Shown piece by piece: positions 40,910 to 51,073 of a stretch of DNA of 64,000 nucleotides. Location of the stretch: contig CAYUVH010000039.1 of the NCBI GenBank assembly GCA_964448135.1, positions 248,001-312,000 on the forward strand, read 5' to 3'. The position numbers and the translations under genes were made by a program. Below the pieces are notes generated by a model. The model was not told the origin of the DNA. It made no database searches and saw only the letters and a program-made list of their open reading frames with translations. The DNA is from CAYUVH01 sp964448135 (GTDB lineage Bacteria > Verrucomicrobiota > Verrucomicrobiia > Limisphaerales > UBA8199). The stretch's first letter is position 1. The number at the start of each line of letters is the position of its first letter.

Positions 40910-43848
40910 AAAGCCCGGTTTGGGCCAAGGCGATCAAGGCCAGCGCGGATCCCAAGCGCGCCCGGCATTTTGCGGGCCTGCTTTCGGCGGCGGTTCCGGG
41001 CGGCGCGCTGGAGAAAGCGTCCGTGGAACAAACCCGGATTCTGACGGCCGTTTTTGCCGGCTCGGAGACGCTCGGTGATCTGCTGGCGACGCACCCGGAT
41101 TGGCTGACGCGGCTCGAACCCGATGCCCTCAAACATCCCCGCCGCGCGGACGGATTGCGCCGCGAAGCTGCGCAATGGCTAAAGCCCCTGCTCGCCAAGG
41201 CCGATTACGGCACCGCGCTGCAAAAGATTCGCGAGCTCAAGCAGGCGGAGACGCTCCGCATCGCCGCGCGCGATCTGGCCGGTCTCGCCACCGCGCCGGA
41301 GATCATCCGCGAAATTTCCGATCTGGCGGACTTTTGTCTTTCGTCGGTCTGGGACATTTGCGAACGGCAGCAGACCGCCCGTTTCGGCACGCCGCACCAC
41401 GCCGATGCCGGGGGGAATTGGAGTGTCACCCCGGTGTGCGTTCTTGGCCTCGGTAAACTGGGCGGCCAGGAATTGAATTACAGTTCCGACGTGGACGTGA
41501 TGTTCCTCTACGCCGAGGAGGGCGGCGCGTACCGCGAAGTCCCGGCCAAAGGCGCCGAGCCGCGCCCCGTGATGACGAATCACCAGTACTTCAACCGACT
41601 GGCCGAATCATTCATCGCGGAATGCACGCGCCTCACGGATGAAGGGACGCTCTATCGCATGGATCTTCGGTTGCGTCCGGAAGGCGATACCGGTCCGCTC
41701 ACGCGCTCGATGGCCGGTTACGAGAATTACTACGCGCAGTGGGGCCAGACTTGGGAGCGCATGATGCTCCTCAAGGCGCGCGGAGTGGCCGGTGATCGCG
41801 ATCTCGCCGCGGAATTTCTCGAGATGATCCAGCCCTTCCGCTATCCGCGCTCGCTGGGTCCGGGAGTGCTCCGCGAAATCGCCGCCATGAAAGCGCGCAT
41901 CGAAAATGAAGTGGTGCGCGCGGGAGAGCTGGAACGCAACGTCAAGCTGGGCCGCGGCGGGATTCGCGAGATTGAATTCGTGGCGCAGACGCTGCAGCTG
42001 CTGCATGCCGGCCGCCAGCCTTTTCTCCAAACCGCGCAGACCCTTCCCGCCATCGAAAAGCTGCAGCAGTACGAATATCTGACCGCGAAGGAGGCCGCCA
42101 CCTTGACCGGTTCCTATTCCTTCCTGCGCAACGTGGAACACCGCTTGCAAATGGAAGCGGGCCTGCAAACTCATACCATCCCGTCGGACCAGGCCGCACT
42201 GGAAAGGTTGGCGCGGCTGATGGGTTTTGATGGCCGGGCTGAATTTGACCGGGCGCACCAGACATGCCGCGCCGCCGTCCGGGCGATTTTTGACCGCGTC
42301 CTGCAAACCGACTCGGCGCCCGAAAACCTTGCATCCCCCTACCCCGCCGGTTTTGAGGGTCACGAAAGTGATTGGACGCACATTCTTTCCAGCCGCGGCT
42401 TTCGCGACCCGGAGCAGGCATTGCGACGGCTGCAGGAATTTGTGGAAGGCCCGGGATTCGTCCACGTCTCACCGCGCACCAGCGAACTGGCGCGCCAGCT
42501 CCTGCCCCGCTTATTCTCCCGCTGTCCCGAGACGAAAACCACAACCCACGAAAACTCGAACGTGGTACTTTCCGATCCCGACCGGGTGGTTACGCGCCTG
42601 GACAGTTTCATCAGCGCCTACGGAGCGCGCGCGACACTGTTCGAATTGTGGAATCGAAATCCCAACGTCTTCGATTTGCTGGTGCTGCTCTTCGACCGCT
42701 CCGAATTTCTTGCCGAGCTCGCGATTCGCGTGCCGGACATTGTGGATTCCCTCGTGACGAGCGGCCGGTTGCGCCAAGCGAAAACCAGCGCCGAAACGCT
42801 GCGCGACCTGCGCCACGGGCTGGCCGATGCAGACCAGCACGCCTGGCTGCGCCGCTATCACGAGACCGAGCTCATGCGCATCGGATTGCGCGACATCCTG
42901 GGCGTCACGGATTACGAACAGTATCTCATCGAACTTTCCGCGCTGGCCGATGCCTGCCTGCAATACGCGCTGGAAATCGTCCAGCAACGGCATGGCCTCA
43001 AGTCACCGCCCTTCACGGTCGTCGGCCTGGGCAAATTGGGCGGCGAGGAGATCGACTACGGCTCCGACCTGGACCTGCTGTTCGTGTGCGATGCGCGCGC
43101 AAAAGATCTGGCGAAGCTCGCGAAGATTGCGGCGGAGTTCATGGATCTGTTGTCGCGGCGCACGGAACAGGGAATCGTTTTCCATACCGACGCGCGTTTG
43201 CGGCCGGATGGTGAGAAGGGTTTGCTGGTGAATACGTTGGCCGCCTACGAGGAATATTATCGTTCGCGGGCTCAGCTTTGGGAACTGCAATCGCTCACTC
43301 GAACCCGCGCCATCGCGGGCGAGCAAAAAACCGGAGCGCTTTTTCAGTCGCTCGCGGGCACGTTGACGGATTTTCGGAACGACAAGACGCGGCCCGAGAC
43401 GATTCCCTCCGATTGGAAACAGCAGATTCATCGGATGCGCATGCGCATCGAAAAGGAGCGGACGCCGCGCGGGCAGGACGCCCTGGCCATCAAGACCGGG
43501 TCAGGCGGACTCGTGGACGCGGAGTTCGTGGCGCAGGCGCTGTGCCTGGAAAATGGCTGGCGGGAAGCGAATACATTGCGGGCGCTGGAACGGGCAAATT
43601 CGGAAAAGCGTTTGCCGGCTGGGACGCAATTGATTGCCGCTTACCGGCATTTGCGACGGGTGGAGGGCATTCTCCGAAGGTGGAGCTACGAGGGCGAAAC
43701 GGTGCTGCCGGATGAGCCGGCGCCGTATCATCGGGTGGCGATTCGCTGCGGCTTCGCGGGGTCCGAAGAATTTCGCAGGGCGCTCGAACAATGGAGGCGC
43801 GAAATTCGAACCGGTTACCAGGCTTATTTCGGAAAAGGCGCCGGCTAG
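40906..43848 (+). CDS. glnE: Glutamine synthetase adenylyltransferase/adenylyl-removing enzyme
   Basis: A 980-residue bifunctional GlnE. The adenylyl-removing half has VCVLGLGKLGGQELNYSSDVDVMFLY (about residue 175), DEGTLYRMDLRLRPEGDTGPL and GRGGIREIEFVAQTLQLLH. The adenylyltransferase half has VVGLGKLGGEEIDYGSDLDLLFV (about residue 703), FHTDARLRPDGEKGLLV and GSGGLVDAEFVAQALCL. Both D-x-D sites are intact, so both activities are expected. It controls glutamine synthetase in response to PII. It is translationally coupled to a glycosyltransferase, an unusual partner, and ends 11 nt before a convergent gene. Confidence 0.96.
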   Translation: MKSPVWAKAIKASADPKRARHFAGLLSAAVPGGALEKASVEQTRILTAVFAGSETLGDLLATHPDWLTRLEPDALKHPRRADGLRREAAQWLKPLLAKADYGTALQKIRELKQAETLRIAARDLAGLATAPEIIREISDLADFCLSSVWDICERQQTARFGTPHHADAGGNWSVTPVCVLGLGKLGGQELNYSSDVDVMFLYAEEGGAYREVPAKGAEPRPVMTNHQYFNRLAESFIAECTRLTDEGTLYRMDLRLRPEGDTGPLTRSMAGYENYYAQWGQTWERMMLLKARGVAGDRDLAAEFLEMIQPFRYPRSLGPGVLREIAAMKARIENEVVRAGELERNVKLGRGGIREIEFVAQTLQLLHAGRQPFLQTAQTLPAIEKLQQYEYLTAKEAATLTGSYSFLRNVEHRLQMEAGLQTHTIPSDQAALERLARLMGFDGRAEFDRAHQTCRAAVRAIFDRVLQTDSAPENLASPYPAGFEGHESDWTHILSSRGFRDPEQALRRLQEFVEGPGFVHVSPRTSELARQLLPRLFSRCPETKTTTHENSNVVLSDPDRVVTRLDSFISAYGARATLFELWNRNPNVFDLLVLLFDRSEFLAELAIRVPDIVDSLVTSGRLRQAKTSAETLRDLRHGLADADQHAWLRRYHETELMRIGLRDILGVTDYEQYLIELSALADACLQYALEIVQQRHGLKSPPFTVVGLGKLGGEEIDYGSDLDLLFVCDARAKDLAKLAKIAAEFMDLLSRRTEQGIVFHTDARLRPDGEKGLLVNTLAAYEEYYRSRAQLWELQSLTRTRAIAGEQKTGALFQSLAGTLTDFRNDKTRPETIPSDWKQQIHRMRMRIEKERTPRGQDALAIKTGSGGLVDAEFVAQALCLENGWREANTLRALERANSEKRLPAGTQLIAAYRHLRRVEGILRRWSYEGETVLPDEPAPYHRVAIRCGFAGSEEFRRALEQWRREIRTGYQAYFGKGAG

Positions 43849-43859
43849 AACCGCCGCGA

Positions 43860-45281
43860 TTATTGAGGCGGCTGGGTGTTGGTGAGAGCCGGGCCGGTTG
43901 GGCGCAATTGTTCCAGGCGGGCGTCGAGTTCGTCCAGCTTGTCGAGGGCCTCGGTGACGGGTTTGCCGAGCCGGGGCTTTTTGCCGGAGCGATACGCAGG
44001 CAGGGCGACCGGCATTTTCCCCACGTAAGTGGTCAGCACTTCCTGGTATTGGGTGGCGATGGCGGCGTATTCGGGGGCGAGTTTTAACCGCGCCAGACCG
44101 AGGCCGCGGATCACCACGGTGAGGGCGTCCATCTGATGACCCATGTCCCAGGCGCGCACGATGTTCTGCAATTGGATCTGGGTTTTCAGCGGGAGGTCGT
44201 TGGTGTTCGCGCGGACCATTACGCTCGGATGAATGGCTTCGTTCAGTTTCTCCCAGCTCTCTTCCACCGTCCAACTCACGCCGTAGTCCTGCCCGCGGTA
44301 ATGCGCCACGCGCAGCGCCCACCATTTTTCGACGTCCACGGGTTGCTGGAAATAATTGCGAAAGGCCTGCAGGAAGGCGAACTGCCAGTTTTGATATTTC
44401 GACAAATCGGTGAGGGTGGCCTTCACACACATGGGGCCGTCCTTGAGGCGCAATAATTCCCGCACGAAAAGCTGGGAGCTGCTCCGATAAGTTTCGTCCA
44501 AGTCGCCTTCCAATTGCGTTTCGGTGGGCCAGCTCAGTTGCTCGAAGGTGAGCGGAACGCGAGTGGCCAGTTCCCGGCGGGTGTCCTTCAACGGATCCTG
44601 CCGGCGTTCGTTGATGTTTTTCTGCGTGTTGAGCAAACCGCCGGCACCGAGCCTGGGCGGCTGGAATGTGAGCTGGAGTTCGTTCGCGACGAGCAGTTCG
44701 CGGGTGAGGCCTTCCACCAGCCACAGCGGAGGTTGCGCCAATTCCGAGCCGCTGTTGCGATTCGCGTACTCGAGCAACAACACCTGGATGATCGCCCGCA
44801 CAAAACGCGTCCGGCCCGTGACATTGGGCAACGCCACGCGGTAGCGCCAGCCGTCGCGGTAATGGTCGGAGGCGATGGTGATGGCTTCGTCGGTGCTTTT
44901 GGCCGGATGCAAAACCAGATGAATCCTCCCCTTCCACCCGCTGCCAGTGCCCAGCTGCCGCCACAGCGCGTCCTTGATGCGTTCACAGGAAACGGTTGTC
45001 AGGCCGGGGTCCAGCCGGAGCACTTCGTTGTTCGTGCCGGAGTTTGGAAACGACGCAGACGACGGGAGGCCTGTTCGCGGCGCCATCACCACGAACTGCC
45101 CGGAATGACTTTGGAGCGTGGAAACCTCAGCGGGTCCGAACTGGCCGTGACTTTGGCAGGTGAAAAGCATGGCCGCCGCGCAACCGCACAGGGAACCTAG
45201 CGTGCCTCGGCCATACGCACGGAATCCGCTGCCGTCCCCTTTCGAGCGGGACGGAACCCCCAACCTGAATCTGCTCTTCAA
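43860..45281 (-). CDS. Putative secreted protein, function unknown
   Basis: TTG 45281 is the likely start, in a TTGA overlap with the FmdB gene's stop (45278-45280). A Sec signal appears inside a long N-region (GSLCGCAAAMLFTCQSHGQ, about 30-48). The mature 420-residue part contains RIHLVLHPAKSTDEAITIASDHYRDGWRYRVALPN and PPLWLVEGLTRELLVAN. The latter looks like a gluzincin-type helix region without the HExxH zinc motif, so a degenerate peptidase-like fold is possible but unproved. The C-terminal 60 residues are charged and Pro-rich. Coupled to fmdB. Confidence 0.6.
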   Translation of the reverse strand: MKSRFRLGVPSRSKGDGSGFRAYGRGTLGSLCGCAAAMLFTCQSHGQFGPAEVSTLQSHSGQFVVMAPRTGLPSSASFPNSGTNNEVLRLDPGLTTVSCERIKDALWRQLGTGSGWKGRIHLVLHPAKSTDEAITIASDHYRDGWRYRVALPNVTGRTRFVRAIIQVLLLEYANRNSGSELAQPPLWLVEGLTRELLVANELQLTFQPPRLGAGGLLNTQKNINERRQDPLKDTRRELATRVPLTFEQLSWPTETQLEGDLDETYRSSSQLFVRELLRLKDGPMCVKATLTDLSKYQNWQFAFLQAFRNYFQQPVDVEKWWALRVAHYRGQDYGVSWTVEESWEKLNEAIHPSVMVRANTNDLPLKTQIQLQNIVRAWDMGHQMDALTVVIRGLGLARLKLAPEYAAIATQYQEVLTTYVGKMPVALPAYRSGKKPRLGKPVTEALDKLDELDARLEQLRPTGPALTNTQPPQ

Positions 45282-45625
45282 CTTTTCGATGTGGACTTGG
45301 ACGGCTTGGTGTCCGTTTTGGCGGCCGACGGTTTGCTTTCGCTCGAACTGGACTTCGATTCACTGCTGCTGCTGCTCGCCGCCGGAGCGGTGTCTTTCTT
45401 CGCCGCCGCCTTGTAACTATCGCTCCGATAATCGGTAATGTAAAATCCGCTGCCCTTGAAGAGCAACCCGGCGCCGCCGCTGATGGCCCGGCGCACCTTT
45501 CCCTTGCCCCATTTTTTTTGACCGCAGGAATCCTCCGGGCAGGTGGTCAGCGTCTTCGCTGACATGGGCTGCATCTTCTCAAAATGATGTCCGCACTTGT
45601 CACAGACGTATTCGTAGGTCGGCAT
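45278..45625 (-). CDS. FmdB-family zinc-ribbon protein
   Basis: ATG 45625 gives MPTYEYVCDKCGHHFEKMQPMSAKTLTTCPEDSCG, the classical FmdB/'putative regulatory protein' zinc ribbon (CxxC...CxxxxC), followed by AISGGAGLLFKGSGFYITDYRS, also conserved in the family. The last 45 residues are a Ser/Lys/Ala-rich tail. 115 residues in all; an upstream in-frame start at 45664 is unlikely. Role unknown, possibly transcriptional or metal-related. Its stop overlaps the start of the secreted-protein gene. Confidence 0.85.
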   Translation of the reverse strand: MPTYEYVCDKCGHHFEKMQPMSAKTLTTCPEDSCGQKKWGKGKVRRAISGGAGLLFKGSGFYITDYRSDSYKAAAKKDTAPAASSSSSESKSSSSESKPSAAKTDTKPSKSTSKS

Positions 45626-45738
45626 ACCGCGCAGTGTAATAGCCCGCTGGGGAAGTGGGGTCAAGCGGGATAGGAATCGCCGGGCTCAGATGTTTCCTGG
45701 GAGTCGGTTGAAAAACCGCCGCATTTCAGATTGCGAGC

Positions 45739-45827
45739 GCGGCGGATGCGCTGACGAGGCGCGACGACCGAGCATATCCGCAGTGATCTGTGAGGAAGGA
45801 GCAACGAAGGCAGCGCGTCCGCCCCGC
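45739..45827. repeat. Imperfect inverted repeat
   Basis: GCGGCGGATGCGCTG (45739-45753) and CAGCGCGTCCGCCCCGC (45811-45827) are imperfect complements around a 57-nt centre, in the gap between fmdB and the arabinofuranosidase gene. A dispersed repeat is likely; no coding signal. Confidence 0.5.
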
Positions 45828-45862
45828 CGCTAAATGAATTGCCGTGGTTTTTCTACGGACTC

Positions 45863-47479
45863 CTAGCCCAGCTCCAGTGTCAGCCGCGTGATCGAGGCCG
45901 GAGGGAACTCGTGCCGCCAGGGGGCGGACCCGGTTTTCACCTTTGTGTCCCGCGAAACAACCGCTTCCGGATGCTCAAACGTATTATGCGCCTGCAGAGC
46001 GTCGGCGGTGATCACCTGCCCCGCCGCGGATTTCACTGTCGCTCCCCGCACCGCAATCTCCGCCGCGCGCGGCTCGTTCGCGTGGGGATTGACGACGGTC
46101 AACACGAGCTTGCGATCGTGCAGCGACGCCGACCCCGCCAGGCCAGGCAGCTTGGCAGCGTGGTCCTGGTACGCGCCGACTTTCGGCGCTTCGAACACGG
46201 TCCGCAGCGATTTTCCTCCCTGGTGCGCCGCGTACATTTCGAACACATAAAAATTGGGCGTCGCCACGAATTTTTCTTCCCGCGCGAGGAACAGCGAATG
46301 CAGGTTGTTGATCAGTTGAGCGACGTTGGTCATCGTAACCTTGTCCGCATGGCGATTGAAGGTGTCGAGCGTGAGTCCCGAGATGAGTGCGTCGCGCAAC
46401 GAGGAAGTCTGGCCGAACAAATGCGTCGGCGCGGCCTCGGTGCCCGGATGATGCCATGCGCCCCATTCATCCACGACCAGCTTCACGCGATGCTGCTTGT
46501 CGATCTCGCCCATCGCGCTCCACTGTGCTTGAATCAACGCCTCCATTTCATCTGCCTGCGTCAGTAATTGATACCATTCATCCACGGAAAACTTGGTCGC
46601 GCCGCCGGCCGTGCCACAGTAATAGTGCATCGCCCACCCATAGAGCGAATTGACCAGGCCATGATCCCGCTCGACCAAGCGCGCAAAGAATCGCCTCGTC
46701 CAATCCAAATCACCGCCGCTGGGCCCGGCGCCAATGAACGCGAGCGGCTGGCCGTAGTTCGGCACCCACGCGGTGAACTTGCGAAATTCGGCCGCATATT
46801 CCTCCGGCCGCATGTTCCCGCCGCAGCCCCACGACTCATTGCCCACGCCCCAGAAACGAACGTTGAATGGCGCGGGATCGCCGTTGCTGGCGCGCTGCTC
46901 CGCGAACGTCGTCTTGCCCGCAGGCGAATTGCAGTACTCCACCCAGTCGTAAAAATCCCGCGCCGTCGCGCTGCGCACATTGGCGGCGAGATACGGCTGC
47001 GCGCCAATCAATCTACAGAAGTGGATGAATTCGTTCGTGCCGAATTGATTCGGCTCATACTTCTCCGGGCCATCCGGCGCTTTCGCCATGAACCCGTCGT
47101 TGATCCAGAAATTCGTGCGGCGCGGGCGTTGGTCGCGCGGCCCGATGCCATTGCGCCAGTTGTAGCTGTCCGCGAAGCACCCGCCCGGCCAGCGCACCAC
47201 GGGCGGCTTGATCCGCCGCAGGTAATCCACCAGGTCCTTGCGGATGCCACCGATATTCGGAATCTTCGAGTCCTCGCCGACCCAGATGCCGTCGTAAATC
47301 ACGCCGCCAATGTGTTCCGTGAAATGTCCGTAAATGTCCGGCGAGATCGTCCCGATCGGCTCGCCGGTCAACACTTCGATTTTCGCCACTTCGGCCGCGC
47401 GGAGGGCCGGAGTGGCCATGAGCGCCATGCCCGCCAAAGCCGATTGCCGCACAAAATCCCGCCGATTGATTTGCTTCAT
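45863..47479 (-). CDS. Tat-exported alpha-L-arabinofuranosidase (GH51)
   Basis: ATG 47479 starts a twin-arginine signal, MKQINRRDFVRQSALAGMALM, giving a 538-residue precursor. The catalytic barrel includes EPIGTISPDIYGHFTEHIGGVIYDGIWVG, VVRWPGGCFADSYNWRNGIGP, FWGVGNESWGCGG with the acid/base Glu, and LVVDEWGAW with the nucleophile Glu, both typical of GH51. The C-terminal beta-sandwich is present. It would remove terminal arabinofuranosyl groups from arabinan or arabinoxylan. Export through Tat suggests a folded, perhaps metal-bound enzyme. Confidence 0.92.
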   Translation of the reverse strand: MKQINRRDFVRQSALAGMALMATPALRAAEVAKIEVLTGEPIGTISPDIYGHFTEHIGGVIYDGIWVGEDSKIPNIGGIRKDLVDYLRRIKPPVVRWPGGCFADSYNWRNGIGPRDQRPRRTNFWINDGFMAKAPDGPEKYEPNQFGTNEFIHFCRLIGAQPYLAANVRSATARDFYDWVEYCNSPAGKTTFAEQRASNGDPAPFNVRFWGVGNESWGCGGNMRPEEYAAEFRKFTAWVPNYGQPLAFIGAGPSGGDLDWTRRFFARLVERDHGLVNSLYGWAMHYYCGTAGGATKFSVDEWYQLLTQADEMEALIQAQWSAMGEIDKQHRVKLVVDEWGAWHHPGTEAAPTHLFGQTSSLRDALISGLTLDTFNRHADKVTMTNVAQLINNLHSLFLAREEKFVATPNFYVFEMYAAHQGGKSLRTVFEAPKVGAYQDHAAKLPGLAGSASLHDRKLVLTVVNPHANEPRAAEIAVRGATVKSAAGQVITADALQAHNTFEHPEAVVSRDTKVKTGSAPWRHEFPPASITRLTLELG

Positions 47480-47646
47480 GGTGATAAGTCTTTCGTCGCG
47501 TTGGGCTTGGGAAGCATGGAAGGCCAGCGACTGAATGATGTCGAGCGCGAATAGACTTACCTGCCCTTCGGGGAAGCTGCCCACAATAGCCTTGTCAGAG
47601 ACTAGCGAAAGACATTTCCTCAGAGCACGCGGGAGTCTTACGATTT

Positions 47647-50600
47647 ATGAAAACAGCCAGGTATTCGGTGTCTCCATGGCTGGTGCTTCTCTGCAGCACC
47701 CTGTGCGCGATCATTTCATCCCGGGCGGAAACACCGGCCCCGCCGAAAATCACCGGCATTCGAACCAACGGAGCCAACCTGGCCATTACCGTCAAGGTGC
47801 CCAAAGGCTGGCAGGCGGTGGTACTGGAAAGCCATGCCAACACCAATGTCGGTACCTGGATCCCACGTGCGGTGGCCCGGTCGGGATTGAGCACCGGCAG
47901 TTTCAGTTTCAAAGTTCCATCGGCGCTCAAGAGCCAGCAGTTCCGTGTTCGGGGCGAGATGAACGAACCGCTGCCAAAGTCGTTCTACAAAGGCGCCCAC
48001 GCTTTTGCCCGGCACAAATCCACCTTCTGGCGTCCCGACCAGGGACGCGGAGAGGTCTTTACCCTCGACGCGACCGGAGGACTGCCCGCCAGCGCGACTC
48101 CGCCATCGGCAGCAGCCGACACCCGCGCGGTGACCGAGTCCGATATCTGGAAGCTCGACGGAAACACACTTTACTTTTTCAACCAGTTGCGCGGTCTGCA
48201 GGTGATTGATGTCGCGAACCCCGACGCGCCGATCTTGCGGGGAACTTACGAGTTGCCGGCTGTCGGCGAGGACATGTACCTGCTCGGCGGAGGTCGCGTC
48301 GCGCTGCTGGCGCGCAACAGTTGCAGCGGCGACTGGGAAGGCAGCTTGATCGTGGTCGACACCACGGGGGCGGAGCCGCGCCAACTGGCCTCGCTGCCGC
48401 TCGCGGGCTGGACCGAGGACAGCCGTCTCGTTGGTACGGCGCTATACGTAATTGCTGAAGGATACGAGCCGGGAAGCGATCCAGCCAACGGCGGCGCCGA
48501 GTGGGGCACGATCGTTTCCTCGTACGATCTCGCCAACCCCGCCGCGCCGGTCGCCCGCTCGAGCCAATGGTTTGCCGGATACGGCAACACCGTCCTGGCC
48601 ACCGACCAGTTTCTTTTCGTGGCCACCCAGATTTACTCCCCGGACGCCGGCAGCCAGAATCTGGTCGAAGTGCTCGACAGCAGCGCGGCGGACGGAACGC
48701 TCAAATTGGCGGGCGGCCTCCTGACCTCTGGATACGTCAGCGACAAATTCAAAATGAATTTCAAGAACGGCGTCTTCACCGCCATCTCCTCGGGATTCGA
48801 AGCCGACCCAGATGGTTCAGCGTGGGAGTTGGTGACGCGACTGGAAACGTTTTCGCTGGCCAATCCGGCCGCGCCGCTCGCGCTGGGCACTCTGGAATTG
48901 GTCCGGAACGAAAAGCTCTTTGCCACCCGCTTTGACGGAAATCGCGCCTACGTTTCCACCTTCCAACAGGTGGACCCGCTTTGGGTGGTGGATTTATCCA
49001 ATCCTTCGCAGCCGGCCGTGGCCGGTTCCGTGGAGGTGCCGGGCTGGTCCACTTATTTCGAGCCGCTGGGCAATCGTCTGCTGACCCTGGGTACCGAGAC
49101 CAATCGCGTCACCGTTTCGCTTTTCGATGTCAGCGATACGTCGAATCCGTCGCTGCTCAGCAAGGTTCAACTGGGAGAGAATTACTCCTGGAGCGAGGCC
49201 AGCTACGACGAAAAGTCGCTGACGGTATTGGCCGGCCTTGGACTCGTGCTCGTCCCGTACGAAGGCGATACGAGCGCCGGCTGGGCGCAGCGCGTGAAAT
49301 TGATTGACCTCGGGTCGGATTCACTCAAGGCACGCGGGATCATCGAGCACGGCTTTGCGCCGCGCCGCACCACCGCGTGCAATGGCCGGCTGCTCTCGGC
49401 TTCAAACCGGGAACTGTTGAGCGTGAACGCGAGCGACCGCGATCTTCCCTCCGTGACCTCCGACCTGGAACTCGCATGGCCGGTGAACCGTATTTTTGCC
49501 GCGGGCGATTACGTTCTGGAACTGGCCGATGGCAATGGGTGGTATGGCGGCAGCGGACCGGTATTGCGCGTGGGCCTGGCGAGCCAACCGGGAGTCATCC
49601 TGAATCGTTATGAACTCGGCAGCCAGCCGGTTGCCGGAGCGACTCTTCGCGATGGCCGGCTTTATGTTTTGCAAAGTCCGGCTTCCGACTACGGCGTGAT
49701 GGTGCCTTTCGCCCGGCCGAATCAGACCGCGGCCACCACCAATCTGTTGATGACTGTTTTCGACACCAGCGCTCTGCCGGCAGTCCAGCAGCTCGGCCAG
49801 ACTTTCATTCCGCCGGGCAATGCCGGTTCTGGAGCGTTCGAAGCCGTGTGGCCCTCGCCCGGTTTGCTGGTGTGGTTCAGCACGGGTTTCAACTTTTGGA
49901 TCAACCCGCTGGTGGATGCCCGTCCAATTGGCTTGCTGCCGCCGGGCAGCGCCAGCATGGCTCTGCCCGGACAGGCGCTCGGCGCATCCGCACCGGTGAG
50001 TCTTGTCCCTTCGGCCAGCAAGACCATCGCGCCGGGCAATTCCCTGTTTTATCCGCCCGCCAACACGGGACTTCTGCCCCGCCCCGTTTCCGGCACGCCG
50101 GCCATGAGCGCAGGCCAGGCATTTATGGCCATGCCTTTTTGGTGGCCTTGGTGGGGCAACGGCGGCGTGCAATTGCTCGCCGTCAACACCAGCGACCCGG
50201 CGAGCCCGCAATGGGTGTCCCAATTCAATTTCAATCCGGAAGGTTCCTGGGGCTTCAGCAAACCATTCACGGCTCAGGGATTGATTTTCTTCTCCCACGA
50301 ACAATCCACCAACCTGGCGGCGAGTCGCGCCACCTCCCGGTTGCGGCCGGTCGTGGACAACTGGCAGATCAACGATCTGCTGGATGTGGTGGATTATGCT
50401 GATCCTGCCAACCCGACGATGCGGCCGGGCATCTCCGTGCCCGGTCAGTTGACGGGCGTTTCCCCGGACGGCAACGTCCTCTACTTTCTGGGTCTCGGCG
50501 GGGCCAAAGTCGGCGCAGCGTCAGAATCCCGCGAAGCGCTCAACGCGTGTGCTTACGACGGAGTGGCGGCGTATTGGGTGGACTCCATCAACCTGTCGGC

Positions 50601-51042
50601 CAACTGGCTGCGGCCGGTATTGGTGGCCCGGGGAAATGTTTATCTCGGGATCGCCGATTCCAGCGGCGCGGGCAACCTCGAAACCTGGACCCTGTCCTCC
50701 AATGGCCGCTTCGGCCGTCAGGCTGTTGAGACATTCGCCCAGCCAGTTTCGGCTTTGGCGGACTTTAACGGACTGCTGGCCGCCCAATTGGCGGACAATT
50801 CGGTCGCGTTGTTCGACGCCACCTCTCCCTTCGCGCTGATTCCCACCGGCTCGGGCGGACCCAACGGGTGCCTCTGGTTTGATTTGAACCGCGCCGCGGG
50901 CGCGCTGGGCTCGGGACTGTGGCTGCCCCTGGACGATTATGGCGTGACGCGAATTGCCGCCTTACCGCAAACGCCGCTTTTCTTCTGGCTGCCATTTGCA
51001 CACGGGGCGCTATTTATGGCGGATGTTTCGGGTGGCCAATAA
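47647..51042 (+). CDS. Secreted beta-propeller-domain protein
   Basis: A 1131-residue protein with a Sec signal (PWLVLLCSTLCAIISSRA). After about 110 residues it enters a long WD-like beta-propeller region of the Beta_propel (PF09826) type: repeated units such as SDIWKLDGNTLYFFNQLRGLQVIDVANPDAP, NRAYVSTFQQVDPLWVVDLSNPSQP and GNRLLTLGTETN...LFDVSDTSNPSLLSKVQLG. Each has the 'V-D-(L/V)-x-(N/D)-P-x-x-P' turn. No catalytic residues seen; probably a binding or scaffolding extracellular protein. It has its own start 167 nt from the divergent arabinofuranosidase gene. Confidence 0.8.
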   Translation: MKTARYSVSPWLVLLCSTLCAIISSRAETPAPPKITGIRTNGANLAITVKVPKGWQAVVLESHANTNVGTWIPRAVARSGLSTGSFSFKVPSALKSQQFRVRGEMNEPLPKSFYKGAHAFARHKSTFWRPDQGRGEVFTLDATGGLPASATPPSAAADTRAVTESDIWKLDGNTLYFFNQLRGLQVIDVANPDAPILRGTYELPAVGEDMYLLGGGRVALLARNSCSGDWEGSLIVVDTTGAEPRQLASLPLAGWTEDSRLVGTALYVIAEGYEPGSDPANGGAEWGTIVSSYDLANPAAPVARSSQWFAGYGNTVLATDQFLFVATQIYSPDAGSQNLVEVLDSSAADGTLKLAGGLLTSGYVSDKFKMNFKNGVFTAISSGFEADPDGSAWELVTRLETFSLANPAAPLALGTLELVRNEKLFATRFDGNRAYVSTFQQVDPLWVVDLSNPSQPAVAGSVEVPGWSTYFEPLGNRLLTLGTETNRVTVSLFDVSDTSNPSLLSKVQLGENYSWSEASYDEKSLTVLAGLGLVLVPYEGDTSAGWAQRVKLIDLGSDSLKARGIIEHGFAPRRTTACNGRLLSASNRELLSVNASDRDLPSVTSDLELAWPVNRIFAAGDYVLELADGNGWYGGSGPVLRVGLASQPGVILNRYELGSQPVAGATLRDGRLYVLQSPASDYGVMVPFARPNQTAATTNLLMTVFDTSALPAVQQLGQTFIPPGNAGSGAFEAVWPSPGLLVWFSTGFNFWINPLVDARPIGLLPPGSASMALPGQALGASAPVSLVPSASKTIAPGNSLFYPPANTGLLPRPVSGTPAMSAGQAFMAMPFWWPWWGNGGVQLLAVNTSDPASPQWVSQFNFNPEGSWGFSKPFTAQGLIFFSHEQSTNLAASRATSRLRPVVDNWQINDLLDVVDYADPANPTMRPGISVPGQLTGVSPDGNVLYFLGLGGAKVGAASESREALNACAYDGVAAYWVDSINLSANWLRPVLVARGNVYLGIADSSGAGNLETWTLSSNGRFGRQAVETFAQPVSALADFNGLLAAQLADNSVALFDATSPFALIPTGSGGPNGCLWFDLNRAAGALGSGLWLPLDDYGVTRIAALPQTPLFFWLPFAHGALFMADVSGGQ

Positions 51043-51073
51043 AAGGGTTTTGCTGTTAGCTGGCGGCCGACCT

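Noticed and set aside
43501..44964. 487-codon frame on the minus strand across the glnE end and the next gene
   Set aside because: Overlaps two better-supported genes and has Arg/Pro/His-rich artefact composition.
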